A DNA stretch of 64,000 nt, taken from NCBI RefSeq assembly GCF_015704865.1, contig NZ_JADQTO010000003.1:124001-188000 (forward strand). The letters run 5' to 3'. The notes under the pieces are model-generated. The model worked only from the letters and a program-made list of their open reading frames with translations. It was not told the DNA's origin and did not search any database. The stretch is from Actinoplanes aureus (GTDB taxonomy: Bacteria; Actinomycetota; Actinomycetes; Mycobacteriales; Micromonosporaceae). The number at the start of each line of letters is the position of its first letter. Within the stretch, counting starts at the first letter, position 1. A program made the position numbers and the translations under genes. Below, one piece after another: positions 15,427 through 24,538 of the stretch.

Positions 15427-16470
15427 CTATGCCGGTTTTGCGGTGGAATCCCGGATGATCAGCGAGGTGCCGAGAGTCTGATGCGGGTGCTGGTCCTCAC
15501 CCCTGATCGAGGAGATCAGGAAGTCGGCCGCGATCCGGCCCTTGGTGACGATCGGTTGCCGGACGGTGGTCAGCCGGGGACGGAACCAGGCCGACTCGGA
15601 CAGGTCGTCGAAGCCGGTGACCGACACCTCTCCGGGGACATCGATGGAAAGTTCTTGCAAAGCTTCCACGGCCCCGTACGCGAGCACGTCGGACAGCGCC
15701 AGGATCGCCGTCGGCGGCTGCGCCGCGGCCATCAGCTCCCGGGTCGCCCGATATCCGTCGGCCCGGGTCACCGGGACCGCGGCCAGCCGCACGCCGGTCA
15801 TGTCCATCCCCACCTCACCGAGGGCGTCGGCGATGCCGGCCAGCCGCCGGGCGAGCGGCCCGTAGCTGCTCCGCTGCGCGACGTCGCGCTCCGGGCCGAT
15901 GGAGAGGACGGCCAGCCGCCGGTGCCCCAGATCGAGCAGATGCCGGGCCACGTCCCGGGCACCGCCCCGGTCGTCCACCTCGACGCTCGGCGCGCCCTCG
16001 TGCCGGTCGCTGTCGATCAGCACGAACGGGATCCCGCGCCGGTCCAGCTCGGCCACCTCGCCGCGGTCCACCTCCAGGCCGCAGACGATGAAGCCGTCGA
16101 CCGCCGCGTACGGGATCGCCTTGAGCACCGAGTCCTGCAGCGGCGGGGTGAGCAGCAGGGTGTGTCCCTGTTCGTCGCAGACCTGGCCGACGCCCATCAG
16201 GAACCGCGAGTAGTACGGGTTCTCCAGGACCCGGGCCAGCCGCTGCGGCAGCAGCACCCCGATCGAGTTGGTGGTGCCGGCCTGCAGCATCCGGCCCAGC
16301 GTGCTCGGCGTGTAACCGAGCTGCTCGGCGACGCCGAGGATGCGCTCACGGGTGGCCGTGGAGATCCGCTGCGGGTTGTTGAAGGCGAAGGAGACCGCGG
16401 ATCTGGAGACGCCGGCGGCCGCCGCGACATCGCTCGACGTCGGCTTGCCGCTGGCCCTCTTGAACGGCAT
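15427..16470 (-). CDS. LacI-family transcriptional regulator
   Basis: A 347-residue LacI/GalR repressor. The N-terminal HTH (about residues 11-33) reads SSDVAAAAGVSRSAVSFAFNN, followed by the hinge helix ERILGVAEQLGYTPS. The sugar-binding core has IGVLLPQRLARVLENPYYSRFLMGV, AILALSDVLAYGAVEALQELSIDVPGEVSVTGFDDL and LTTVRQP. ATG at 16470 is used; an upstream alternative adds nine unlike residues. It directly precedes the alpha-glucosidase on the same strand, so it likely controls that gene and possibly itself in response to a maltodextrin. Confidence 0.92.
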   Translation of the reverse strand: MPFKRASGKPTSSDVAAAAGVSRSAVSFAFNNPQRISTATRERILGVAEQLGYTPSTLGRMLQAGTTNSIGVLLPQRLARVLENPYYSRFLMGVGQVCDEQGHTLLLTPPLQDSVLKAIPYAAVDGFIVCGLEVDRGEVAELDRRGIPFVLIDSDRHEGAPSVEVDDRGGARDVARHLLDLGHRRLAVLSIGPERDVAQRSSYGPLARRLAGIADALGEVGMDMTGVRLAAVPVTRADGYRATRELMAAAQPPTAILALSDVLAYGAVEALQELSIDVPGEVSVTGFDDLSESAWFRPRLTTVRQPIVTKGRIAADFLISSIRGEDQHPHQTLGTSLIIRDSTAKPA

Positions 16471-16570
16471 GCACGCTCCCTGGGTCGCCGGACCCACCCT
16501 AGCGCAGTGTGCTCCCCCGGACGGTGGACGGCACGCCGCCGTGATCGCCAGGTCGTGGCACGCTGAGGCT

Positions 16571-17380
16571 ATGGCGCGCGGGGCGTCCGCACTTGATCAC
16601 AGCTGCTGGTCGTACCACGACCACCGAGCGTTCGTGCTGCACGCCCGGGCTTTCCTGTACGCGGGCCTGGCCGCCGGGGAGCGCGTCTGGTACGTACCCG
16701 GGCGGCGCTCCAGCGGCGTCACCGGGTGGCTGCTGGACGGCGCGGCGGCCTGGCCGGCCGGTGCCGTACGCGTCCTCGACCCCGAGGAGGTCTACCCGAG
16801 CACGGGCGTCCTCGACCCGGTCGCGCAGACGGCCGCCTACGTGGCGGCCACCGAGGACGCCGTGGCGGCCGGGTTCCGCGGGCTGCGCGTGGTCGCCGAC
16901 GCCACCGCGATGGTGCGGACCCGGCCCAGGCTGGACGCCTTCGTCCGGTACGAGTACGCGATCGGCCGCTACATGCGCACCGCGCCGCTGCGGGCGGTCT
17001 GCGTCTACGACCGGACCCGTCTGGGTGAGCGGGCCGTGGCCGAACTGGCCTCTGTGCACCGCCGGACCAACGACGGCGACGTGTCGTTCCAGCTATACGC
17101 CGGCCGCACGGCCGCGGAGACCGTGCTGACCGGCGAGGTGGACGTCGCCTCCGAGGATCTCTTCGTCACCGTGCTGGAGCGCGCCGACCTGCGTGCCGCC
17201 GGAGGCGAGGTCGTGGTGCACGCCGAGGAGCTGGCGTTCATCACGCACCGCTGCCTGCTCGCGCTCCAGCGGCACGCCGAACGCCGGTCCTTCACCGTGG
17301 TGTTCCGCACCTCGCTGCCGACGGTCGCGGCCATGGTCGACCTGCTGGGCCTGAACCGGATCCGGGTGGAGACCGCCTGA
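16571..17380 (+). CDS. MEDS-domain (DcmR-type sensory) protein with C-terminal STAS-like part
   Basis: A 269-residue protein of the actinobacterial MEDS group. The N-terminal MEDS domain (about 1-160) shows HSCWSYHDHRAFVLHARAFLYAGLAAGERVWYV and later GFRGLRVVADATAMV, as in the methanogen/methylotroph DcmR sensory family. The C-terminal part (about 175-265) resembles the anti-sigma-antagonist STAS fold (DVASEDLFVTVLERAD, MVDLLGLNRIRVE). Such proteins often sit near anti-sigma kinases, but none is adjacent here. The role is probably signal sensing with protein-protein output; no ligand is known. ATG at 16571 fits the family start. Confidence 0.78.
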   Translation: MARGASALDHSCWSYHDHRAFVLHARAFLYAGLAAGERVWYVPGRRSSGVTGWLLDGAAAWPAGAVRVLDPEEVYPSTGVLDPVAQTAAYVAATEDAVAAGFRGLRVVADATAMVRTRPRLDAFVRYEYAIGRYMRTAPLRAVCVYDRTRLGERAVAELASVHRRTNDGDVSFQLYAGRTAAETVLTGEVDVASEDLFVTVLERADLRAAGGEVVVHAEELAFITHRCLLALQRHAERRSFTVVFRTSLPTVAAMVDLLGLNRIRVETA

Positions 17381-18595
17381 TCAGACGGCGGTCACCGGGA
17401 CGCGGACGGCGGCGCCGAAGAGGTAGCCCAGGGTGTTGAAGCGGGCCACGTCAGGCTGGGTGTTGCCGCGCACGTCGGTGGCCCGCGCCAGCAGCACGTG
17501 CTCGCCGGCGACCGGCGTCCAGTCCAGTTCCCAGCGCTGCCACACGCCGCCCGGCGTCGCGCCGTACGGGCGGGCCCGCCGCCAGGTCGCGCCCCCGTCG
17601 GTGCTCACCTCGACCTTCCTGATCGGGCCGTTCGCCGACCAGGAGCGGCCGGTCAGCCGGGTGGTGATCCCGGACGGGAAGGTGGCGCCCGGGTCCAGCT
17701 CGAACGCGCTCTTGATCACCTGACGGTCGAAGGGCAGGCCCTCGGCCGGGAACTCCGGGCCGAACAGCCGGTAGAACTGGGTGTTCCACGGGGAGAACAG
17801 CGGCTCGGCGGAGACCTCGATGCGGCCCACCCACTTGATCGAGGCGATGCCGACCCAGCCCGGCACCAGGACGCGGACCGGGGCGCCGTGGTCGGGCAGC
17901 AGCGGCTCGCCGTTCATCTCGTAGGCGAGCAGCACGTCGTCGAGGGCCTTGCGAAGCGGGAACGGCCGGCGCACCGGGCCGAGGTCCACGCCGCCGCTGA
18001 CGAAGTTGGCGTCCAGGCCGCTCGGCTGCACGTCGACGGCGTGGCGGCTGAGGCCGGCGCGGCGCAGGACGGTGGAGAGGCGTACGCCGCGCCAGCGCGC
18101 CACGCCGACCGCGCCCAGCCCCCAGGCCGTGCCGGAGACGGTCTGTCCCTGCTGGAGGCTGAAGTAGCCGCGGCCGTTGCCCGCGCACTCGACCGCGATC
18201 GCGTGCGTCTCGTCCGGCAGCCGCTTCAGGTCGCTGAGGCTGAAGTGCTCGGCGCCGCCGCGCAGACCGGACCCGGACACCTCGAGGCTCCAGGTGGCCG
18301 GGTCGATGATCGGCGTGCTGGTGTGGTTGCGGACGAAGAACCGGTCGACCGGCACGTAGTAGCCCTGGTCCTTCAGCGCCGACCAGCGGGTCTCCGCGTT
18401 GGTGCCGTGCACTTTGAACAGCTCCGGCGGCAGCGGCTTCACGATGGGTGCGGCCGCTGCCGCCGGGCTCGCGCCGGTGGCCGCGCCCACCCCGGCGGCC
18501 GCGGTCAATAGCAGCAGGTCGCGCCGTGAGAAACCGCGTGCCCGCCCGGCGGCGAAGTCGTTCAGGCGGCGCTCATCGTATTCACCCTCGTTCAT
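17381..18595 (-). CDS. Tat-exported sulfite-oxidase-like molybdopterin oxidoreductase
   Basis: A 404-residue sulfite-oxidase family molybdoenzyme. The N-terminus has a twin-arginine signal (FSRRDLLLLTAAAG, RR at 24-25, Ala-rich cleavage region near 45-49), so it folds with cofactor in the cytoplasm and acts outside. FVRNH (87-91) and the cofactor cysteine in VECAGNGRGYF (Cys137) mark the oxidoreductase domain. LLPDHGAPVRVLVPGWVGIASIKWV is the conserved second signature, and the C-terminal Mo-co dimerisation domain (about 285-395) is present. No heme domain is encoded. The physiological substrate is unknown (sulfite, or repair of oxidised protein methionine as in MsrP-like enzymes). Confidence 0.9.
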   Translation of the reverse strand: MNEGEYDERRLNDFAAGRARGFSRRDLLLLTAAAGVGAATGASPAAAAAPIVKPLPPELFKVHGTNAETRWSALKDQGYYVPVDRFFVRNHTSTPIIDPATWSLEVSGSGLRGGAEHFSLSDLKRLPDETHAIAVECAGNGRGYFSLQQGQTVSGTAWGLGAVGVARWRGVRLSTVLRRAGLSRHAVDVQPSGLDANFVSGGVDLGPVRRPFPLRKALDDVLLAYEMNGEPLLPDHGAPVRVLVPGWVGIASIKWVGRIEVSAEPLFSPWNTQFYRLFGPEFPAEGLPFDRQVIKSAFELDPGATFPSGITTRLTGRSWSANGPIRKVEVSTDGGATWRRARPYGATPGGVWQRWELDWTPVAGEHVLLARATDVRGNTQPDVARFNTLGYLFGAAVRVPVTAV

Positions 18596-18637
18596 GCCGA
18601 CTGATCCTAGCGACCAGATGGGTTTTGTAGGTAGTGC

Positions 18638-20692
18638 TTACTGGTTGTCGGCCGGGGCGGCGAGCTTGGCCCGGTCCACCGCGTCCCAGTCCTGGTGCGG
18701 GCGTTGCGCCGGCGCGTCGCCGCCCGGCGCGGAGGCCTGCGGCCGGCCGGGCCACCAGAACCGGTCGCCCGTGAGGGTGGCCAGGGCGGGCACCAGCACG
18801 GTACGCACGAGCAGCGTGTCCAGCAGCACCCCGATACCGACGATGACGCCGATCTGGGTGAGGGTGACCACCGGCAGCACCCCGAGCACCGCGAAGACCG
18901 CCGCCAGCAGGATGCCCGCGCTGGTGATGACCGCGCCGGTGACCGCCAGGGCGTGCACCATGCCCTCCCGGGTGCCGCGTCGCGGCGTCTCCTCCTTGGC
19001 CCGGGTGACCAGGAAGATGTTGTAGTCCACGCCGAGCGCGACCAGGAACAGGAACGAGAACAGCGGCACCGAGTTGTCCAGGGCCGGGTAGTCGAACACG
19101 TTGCGGAACAGCCACGAACCGGCGCCCAGCGAGGCCAGGAAGCTGAGCACCACGGTCGCGATCAGCAGCAGTGGTGCGACCAGGGCGCGGAGCAGGACGA
19201 TCAGGACCAGCAGCACCACCGCCAGGATGACCGGAACGATCGTCACCAGGTCCTGGCGGGCGGCGTCCCGGGTGTCCAGGGCGGTCGCCACGGTGCCGCC
19301 GACCAGCGCGTCGTCGCCGACCCGGTCCCGCAGGTCGCGGATGGTGTCGAACGCCTCGGCGGTGTCCGGGGCCGCCTCCAGGACGGCGCTGACGCTCACC
19401 CGGCTCTCGATGCTCTCGCCGATCCGGGCCTGGGCCACGCCGGGCGTGCCGGTGACCGTGGCGAGGACCTGCTCGGCCTTGTCCGGCGTGGTCAGCACCA
19501 CCGCCGGACCGGCGGCGCCGGCCGGGAAGTACCGGCTCAGCGTCTCCAGGCCGGCGACCGACTCGGCCTCGACCCGGAACTGCTCGGTCTGCGACAGGCC
19601 GACCTTGGTGCCGAGGCTGCCCAGCGACAGCAGGCCGAGGATCACCACGGCCAGGGCGGTCACCGCGGCGGGGCGGCGCACCACCATGCGGCCGACCCTG
19701 GCCCAGAAGCCCTTGCCGTCCTCCGGGCCGGCCTGATCGACCCGCGGGATGAACGGCCAGAACAGGCCGCGACCGCAGACCACCAGGGCGGCCGGCAGCA
19801 CGAGCAGGGCGAACACCATGGCGATCGCGACGCCGGTGGCGGCCGTGACGCCCAGCGCGGCGTTGGTCTTCAGGCTGGCCAGCAGCAGCGTGAGCAGCGC
19901 CAGGATCACGGTGCCGGCGCTCGCCGCGATGGCCGGGCCGGCACCGCGCAGCGCCTTGGCCATGGCCTCGAACCGGTTCTCGTGCCGGTGCAGCTCCTCC
20001 CGGTAGCGGGAGATCAGCAGCAGCGCGTAATTGGTGCCGGCGCCGAACACCAGCACCGTGACGATGCCGGTGGTCGAGCCGTTGATGGCCAGGCTGGTGT
20101 GCTCGGAGTAGATCGCGATGGCCTTCGCCGCGAGCTGGTCGGCGAATCCCACCACGGCGAGCGGCACGATCCACAGGATCGGGCTGCGGTAGGTGACCAG
20201 CAGCAGGATGGTGACCACCACGACGGTGACGATCAGCAGCCGGGTGTTCGCGCCGCTGAAGCTGTCCGACAGGTCGGCGGCGAACCCGGCGCCACCGGTG
20301 ACCTGCGCGGTCACCCCTGGTGCCAGCCCGTCCTTCGCCTTGGCGCGCAGCTCGTCGACGACCCGGATGGTCTCGTCGCTGTCACCGGTGGCCGGCAGCA
20401 CCACGGTGATCAGGGCGGCCTTGCGGTCCTCGGAGAGGATCGGCCGCCCGAGGTCCTGGACGCCGGCCAGGTCGGCGTCGGAGAGTTCCGCGCCGCCCTT
20501 GGCGATCACGATCAGGGCCGGGTTGGTCCGGCCGGACGGGAACTCCTTCTGCAGCTGCGCGACCTTTGTCGACTCGGCCGAGGCCGGCAGCGACGAGGTG
20601 GCGTCGTTGTCCGTCCTGGTCGTGCCGGCGAGGGCGAACACCAACCCGCCGAGCACGAGGGCCAGCAACAGCGTTGCCCATGCCCTTTTCAT
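18638..20692 (-). CDS. MMPL-family RND transporter
   Basis: A 684-residue inner-membrane transporter of the MMPL/RND superfamily. Two copies of the pattern one helix, large outside loop and five helices are visible: residues about 8-28 then 150-330, and about 370-390 then 510-660. The proton-relay type DY pairs lie in FGAGTNYALLLISRYREEL and ALGVDYNIFLVTRAKEE. Members export lipids, siderophores or drugs. ATG at 20692 with GGAGGG before it is a good start. A divergent MarR gene lies 43 bp away over a short inverted repeat, suggesting drug-responsive control. Confidence 0.92.
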   Translation of the reverse strand: MKRAWATLLLALVLGGLVFALAGTTRTDNDATSSLPASAESTKVAQLQKEFPSGRTNPALIVIAKGGAELSDADLAGVQDLGRPILSEDRKAALITVVLPATGDSDETIRVVDELRAKAKDGLAPGVTAQVTGGAGFAADLSDSFSGANTRLLIVTVVVVTILLLVTYRSPILWIVPLAVVGFADQLAAKAIAIYSEHTSLAINGSTTGIVTVLVFGAGTNYALLLISRYREELHRHENRFEAMAKALRGAGPAIAASAGTVILALLTLLLASLKTNAALGVTAATGVAIAMVFALLVLPAALVVCGRGLFWPFIPRVDQAGPEDGKGFWARVGRMVVRRPAAVTALAVVILGLLSLGSLGTKVGLSQTEQFRVEAESVAGLETLSRYFPAGAAGPAVVLTTPDKAEQVLATVTGTPGVAQARIGESIESRVSVSAVLEAAPDTAEAFDTIRDLRDRVGDDALVGGTVATALDTRDAARQDLVTIVPVILAVVLLVLIVLLRALVAPLLLIATVVLSFLASLGAGSWLFRNVFDYPALDNSVPLFSFLFLVALGVDYNIFLVTRAKEETPRRGTREGMVHALAVTGAVITSAGILLAAVFAVLGVLPVVTLTQIGVIVGIGVLLDTLLVRTVLVPALATLTGDRFWWPGRPQASAPGGDAPAQRPHQDWDAVDRAKLAAPADNQ

Positions 20693-20711
20693 GAAACCCT
20701 CCAAGACTAAG

Positions 20712-20730
20712 AATCTTTATAATCGAGATT
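20712..20730. promoter_or_regulatory. AATCT-N9-AGATT inverted repeat, probable MarR operator
   Basis: A 5+5 inverted repeat with TTATAAT in its centre lies in the 42-bp space between the divergent MMPL and MarR genes. A repressor bound there would cover both start regions. Shape and place fit MarR control; no binding data. Confidence 0.45.
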
Positions 20731-20734
20731 GTTC

Positions 20735-21289
20735 ATGACTGAGGACGGATCTGCAACACTTACCCCCGTGGAAGGCAACGAGACCGCCGAACGGGAGCGG
20801 TTACGCAGGGCGCTCGTCGACCTGCTGAACGCGTACAGCAGCGAGGCGCAGCACATCGGGCACGCCTTCGCGAACCGCAACCATCTGCACGCCACCGACA
20901 TGCACGCCCTGCTGGCGGTCATGCACGCGGAGCGGAACGGCGCACCGCTGACCCCGGGCCGGCTCGGTGAGGCGATCGGTCTCTCCTCGGGCGCCACCAC
21001 CGCCCTGATCGACCGGCTGGAACGCGGCGGTCACCTGCGCCGCACCCGGGAGAGCAGCGACCGGCGGGTGGTGCACCTGCGCTACGGCGAGGCCGGCATG
21101 GCCCTGGCCATAGCGTTCTTCACCCCGCTGCGCCCGCACACCGACGCGGTGATGGAGCAGTTCAGCGTCGACGAGTTGCGGGCCGTCGAGCGGTTCCTGG
21201 CCGGCATGGGCAAGGCGCTGGTCACGTACCGGGGCGAGCTGCGGGCCCGGCCGGCGGCGCAACCGGAGAGCAACGAGCCGGTCGCGTAA
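20735..21289 (+). CDS. MarR-family transcriptional regulator
   Basis: A 184-residue MarR-type winged-helix protein. The recognition region is LTPGRLGEAIGLSSGATTALIDRLERGGHLRR, followed by the wing SSDRRVVHLRYGEAG and the C-terminal dimerisation helices. It is slightly longer than the usual 140-160 residues because of an N-terminal tail and a C-terminal acidic tail. ATG at 20735 is chosen; an upstream TTG would add two residues. Its position divergent to the MMPL transporter suggests it represses that gene and itself, with release by the exported compound. Confidence 0.88.
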   Translation: MTEDGSATLTPVEGNETAERERLRRALVDLLNAYSSEAQHIGHAFANRNHLHATDMHALLAVMHAERNGAPLTPGRLGEAIGLSSGATTALIDRLERGGHLRRTRESSDRRVVHLRYGEAGMALAIAFFTPLRPHTDAVMEQFSVDELRAVERFLAGMGKALVTYRGELRARPAAQPESNEPVA

Positions 21290-21319
21290 GTCGGGCGGCC
21301 GGCCGCCGATCAGAGCGGC

Positions 21320-22159
21320 GTGCGAACCGAGCCCCTGCTGATCGAAGCCGACGCCCTGCTGGCCCGCGGCCGTGCGGACAACGCCGCGAACCTGCTCGCC
21401 CCCTACGTCGGGCGCGAGCCGGGCGACATCGGTGGCTGGCACCGGATGGCCCGGGCCCGGCTCGAACTCGGCGACGCCCACGGCGCGCTGCGGGCGGCGG
21501 GCGCCGCCTGGCAGCTCGACCCGGACGGTGCCGAGTCGCTCTTCTGGGTCAGCCGGGCCTGCACCGCGCTCGGTGAGCACGCCGAGGCGATCGAGGCGGC
21601 GTACGCCGCGTGCCAGGACGACCCGGGCAATCCCCGTCTGCACAACCGGCTCGGCGAGGCACAGCTCGCCGCCGGCCTGGTCGCCGACGCGGCCGAGGGC
21701 CTGCGGATCGCGGTCGACCTCGCCGGGTACGACCCCGACCTGTACGTCACCTACGGGCTGGCGCTGTTCGCCGGCGGCCGCCCGCTCAGTGCCCGCGAGG
21801 CCGTCGGGCGGGCGCTTGCACTGAACCCCGAGCACGCCGGTGCCCGGTCCGCGCTGACCCGCTTCGAGCAAGCCATGCGCGGCGTGGTGGACGCACCCAC
21901 GCTGGCGCAGGCCGTGGACGACTTCACCGAGTCCCTGCTGGTACGGCCGGGCGACCACCTAGCGGTGCGGCTGTCACCTCGGCGCGACGCCCTCGGGTAC
22001 GTCGCCCGGGTCACGATGATCTGGTTCCTGGCCGCCTTCTGCGTCTCCGCGGCCCTGAACGTGACCGGATTCGTCGCCGTCCCCGACGACTTCTACTTCG
22101 GCCTGCTGTGCGCCACCGCCGGTGCCGGCCTGATCCACCACTTCGCCCGCCGGACCTGA
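21320..22159 (+). CDS. Tetratricopeptide-repeat protein with C-terminal membrane segments
   Basis: A 279-residue protein starting at GTG 21320. Residues 5 to about 190 form five or so degenerate TPR units with the usual Ala/Gly/Leu spacing (ADALLARGRADNAANLLAPYV, MARARLELGDAHGALRAAGAA, VSRACTALGEHAEAIEAAYAAC, NRLGEAQLAAGLVADAAEGLR). Two hydrophobic segments near the C-terminus (VARVTMIWFLAAFCVSAALNV and FGLLCATAGAGLIHHFA) would anchor it in the membrane with the TPRs in the cytoplasm. No enzymatic domain. Probably a scaffold. It begins 30 bases after MarR on the same strand. Confidence 0.75.
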   Translation: MRTEPLLIEADALLARGRADNAANLLAPYVGREPGDIGGWHRMARARLELGDAHGALRAAGAAWQLDPDGAESLFWVSRACTALGEHAEAIEAAYAACQDDPGNPRLHNRLGEAQLAAGLVADAAEGLRIAVDLAGYDPDLYVTYGLALFAGGRPLSAREAVGRALALNPEHAGARSALTRFEQAMRGVVDAPTLAQAVDDFTESLLVRPGDHLAVRLSPRRDALGYVARVTMIWFLAAFCVSAALNVTGFVAVPDDFYFGLLCATAGAGLIHHFARRT

Positions 22160-22173
22160 CCGGCCCGTGATCC

Positions 22174-22212
22174 CGCTGAGCACCAGCCGTCCCCCGCGGC
22201 TGGTGCTCAGCG
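22174..22212. terminator. Strong bidirectional stem-loop terminator
   Basis: A perfect 16-bp stem (CGCTGAGCACCAGCCG and its complement) with a 7-base loop, followed by TTGTTT on the plus strand. It lies between the convergent TPR and MarR genes and can serve both. Confidence 0.85.
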
Positions 22213-22217
22213 TTGTT

Positions 22218-22625
22218 TCAGTCCCGCAGCTTGCGCAGGATGCGGGCGAGCTCGGCGCGGTCGGCGGCGCTCAGTTCGGCGAACAACCGCTCGCCCTCGG
22301 CGGCCCGGGCCTGCCGGATGGTCCGGCCGGTGGCGGTGCCGTGCGCGGTCAGCGCGACCAGGGTGGCCCGCCGGTCGGCCGGGTCCGGGCGGCGTTCGAC
22401 CAGGTCGCGGGCCTGAAGGTCGTCGACGACCTCGGTGGCGGAGCGGGGCGCGATGCGCAGGTGCTCGGCGAGCGCGCTGAGGCGCATCTCGCCGTGTTCC
22501 ATCAGTACGCCGAGAGCGCGTGACTGCGACGGTGAGATGTTCCACGGCTCCAGGGCCACCCGGGTTCGGTGACGCAGGCGGCGGGTAACGGCCCAGAACG
22601 CCTCGAGCAAGCTCTCGTCCTCCAC
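22218..22625 (-). CDS. MarR-family transcriptional regulator
   Basis: A 135-residue MarR repressor, normal length. ISPSQSRALGVLMEHGEMRLSALAEHL then RSATEVVDDLQARDLVERR is the winged-helix DNA-binding region, and the wing DPADRRATLVALTAHG is typical. Start is GTG at 22625. It is divergent from an ABC exporter gene, and a perfect 19-bp palindrome lies between them, so it very likely represses the exporter. Effector unknown. Confidence 0.92.
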   Translation of the reverse strand: MEDESLLEAFWAVTRRLRHRTRVALEPWNISPSQSRALGVLMEHGEMRLSALAEHLRIAPRSATEVVDDLQARDLVERRPDPADRRATLVALTAHGTATGRTIRQARAAEGERLFAELSAADRAELARILRKLRD

Positions 22626-22661
22626 GGGAACAAGGTAACCACAGTTGCGGTTGTACCCTCA

Positions 22662-22680
22662 TGTTGAGGTAACCTCAACA
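22662..22680. promoter_or_regulatory. Perfect palindrome TGTTGAGGT-A-ACCTCAACA, MarR operator
   Basis: Nine-base perfect arms around one central base, between the divergent MarR and ABC exporter genes. MarR-type repressors bind such near-perfect dyads of 16-20 bp. GGTAACC is repeated at 22634-22640, perhaps a second weaker site. Confidence 0.65.
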
Positions 22681-22747
22681 ATGGGTGCGCCGGACTGCCT
22701 CTTGCGTGGTCCGGTCGCTCGTAGCCCGTACAGGGAAAGGTCTGCTC

Positions 22748-24529
22748 TTGGCTCAAGGATCCGGCCGCGGCGCGGCACGCACATTGACCCCGGCGGAGAA
22801 GGCGCAGGCCCGCTCCGTCTCGTTGCGCCGCATCGGCGCCCTCTTCCGCGGCCACCGCCGGCAGCTCGCCGTCGTGGTGGCGGTCATCGTGATCTCCTCC
22901 GCGCTCGCGATGATCTCGCCCTTCCTGCTGCGCGAGGTCATCGACGTCGCCCTGCCGCAGGGTGACCTGCGCCTGCTGCTCTGGCTGGTGGCCGGCATGG
23001 TCGGCGTCGCCGCGGTCACCGCCGCGCTCGGCGTGGTGCAGACCTGGATCTCCACCGACGTCGGCCAGCGGGTCATGCACCGGCTGCGCACCGACGTCTT
23101 CGCCCACCTCCAGCGGCAGTCGGTCGGCTTCTTCACCCGCACCCGCACCGGCGAGGTGCAGTCGCGGATCACCAACGACATCGGCGGCATGCAGCAGGTG
23201 GTCACCTCCACCGCGAGCTCCGTCGCCTCGAACTTCACCACCGTCGTCGCCACCCTGGTCGCGATGACCGCGCTGTCCTGGCAGCTCACGCTGGTCTCGC
23301 TGATCGCGCTGCCGCCCGCGGTCCTGCTGACCCGCCGGGTCGCCCGGATGCGCCAGGTGATCACCGCCCGGCGCCAGCGCGAGCTCGCCGACCTCAACGT
23401 GATCATCGAGGAGGGCCTGTCGATCAGCGGCATCCAGCTGAGCAAGACGATGGGCGCCGGCGACGCGCAGATCGACCGGTTCACCGCCTCCTCGCGCCGC
23501 CTCATCGACCTCGAGCTCCGCTCCGAACTGGCCGGGCGCTGGCGGATGGCCGCGATGAGCATCGTCTTCGCCGTCATCCCGGCGGCCATCTACCTGGCCG
23601 CGGGTCTGCCGGTGGCCGCCGGTGCGATGAGCATCGGCACCCTGGTCGCGTTCACCGCGTTGCAGGGCAACCTGTTCCGCCCGCTGATGAGCCTGCTCGA
23701 CGTGGGGGTCACCCTGACCAGCTCACTCGCGCTCTTCGCGCGGATCTTCGAATACCTCGACCTGCCGGTCGAGATCGAGGAGCCGGCGAGCCCGGTGCGG
23801 CTCTCGCCGGTGCGCGGCCACCTGCGCTTCGAAGATGTGACTTTCGCGTACGCCGGAAGCACGACGGCCGCCCTGGCCGGAGTGAGTCTGGACGTTCCCG
23901 CCGGGTCGTCGCTCGCCCTGGTGGGGGAGACCGGTTCCGGTAAGAGCACGATCGCGTCGCTGATCGCTCGCCTGCACGACCCGACATCGGGACGGGTGAC
24001 GATCGACGGCGTCAACATTTCCGACATTTCGCTTTCGCAGCTGGCGTCCATCGTCGGCGTGGTCAGCCAGGAGACCTACCTGCTGCACACGACGATCCGG
24101 GAGAACCTGCGCTACGCGAAGCCGGACGCCACCGACGCCGAGATCGTGGCCGCCGCCCGGGCCGCCCAGATCCACTCGCTGATCGAGGCGCTGCCGGACG
24201 GCTACGACACCATGGTCGGCTCACGCGGGCACCGCTTTTCCGGCGGGGAGAAGCAGCGCATCGCGATCGCCCGTACCCTGCTGCGCGACCCGCGCATCCT
24301 GGTCCTCGACGAGGCGACGAGCGCCCTGGACAACGAGACCGAACGGGCTGTGCAGCGCGCCTTCGACGAACTGTCCCGCGGCCGGACCACGGTGACCATC
24401 GCGCACCGGCTCTCCACGGTCCGCGACGCCGACCAGATCGCGGTCATCGACCACGGCCGCATCCTGGAATCCGGCACCCACGAATCCCTGCTCAACGACG
24501 GCGGCCGCTATGCGACGCTGGCCCGCTAG
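22748..24529 (+). CDS. ABC transporter, fused permease and ATPase (half-type exporter)
   Basis: A type-IV ABC exporter half-molecule of about 593 residues. The membrane domain (six helices, about 25-310) includes FFTRTRTGEVQSRITND, the coupling region of lipid/drug exporters. The nucleotide-binding domain has Walker A GETGSGKST (about residue 393), Q-loop VVSQETYLLHTTIREN, signature FSGGEKQRIAIAR (about 497), Walker B ILVLDEATSALD and switch His IAHRLS. TTG at 22748 behind GGGAAAGG is the likely start; other in-frame codons to 22685 are possible. It probably works as a homodimer. The divergent MarR suggests drug or stress induction. Confidence 0.9.
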   Translation: MAQGSGRGAARTLTPAEKAQARSVSLRRIGALFRGHRRQLAVVVAVIVISSALAMISPFLLREVIDVALPQGDLRLLLWLVAGMVGVAAVTAALGVVQTWISTDVGQRVMHRLRTDVFAHLQRQSVGFFTRTRTGEVQSRITNDIGGMQQVVTSTASSVASNFTTVVATLVAMTALSWQLTLVSLIALPPAVLLTRRVARMRQVITARRQRELADLNVIIEEGLSISGIQLSKTMGAGDAQIDRFTASSRRLIDLELRSELAGRWRMAAMSIVFAVIPAAIYLAAGLPVAAGAMSIGTLVAFTALQGNLFRPLMSLLDVGVTLTSSLALFARIFEYLDLPVEIEEPASPVRLSPVRGHLRFEDVTFAYAGSTTAALAGVSLDVPAGSSLALVGETGSGKSTIASLIARLHDPTSGRVTIDGVNISDISLSQLASIVGVVSQETYLLHTTIRENLRYAKPDATDAEIVAAARAAQIHSLIEALPDGYDTMVGSRGHRFSGGEKQRIAIARTLLRDPRILVLDEATSALDNETERAVQRAFDELSRGRTTVTIAHRLSTVRDADQIAVIDHGRILESGTHESLLNDGGRYATLAR

Positions 24530-24538
24530 GTCGGTTGC

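Noticed and set aside
18695..20710. Long open frame antisense to the MMPL transporter
   Set aside because: Product is a Gln/Arg/Gly/Asp-rich string without domain character; it is the usual antisense shadow of a high-G+C gene.
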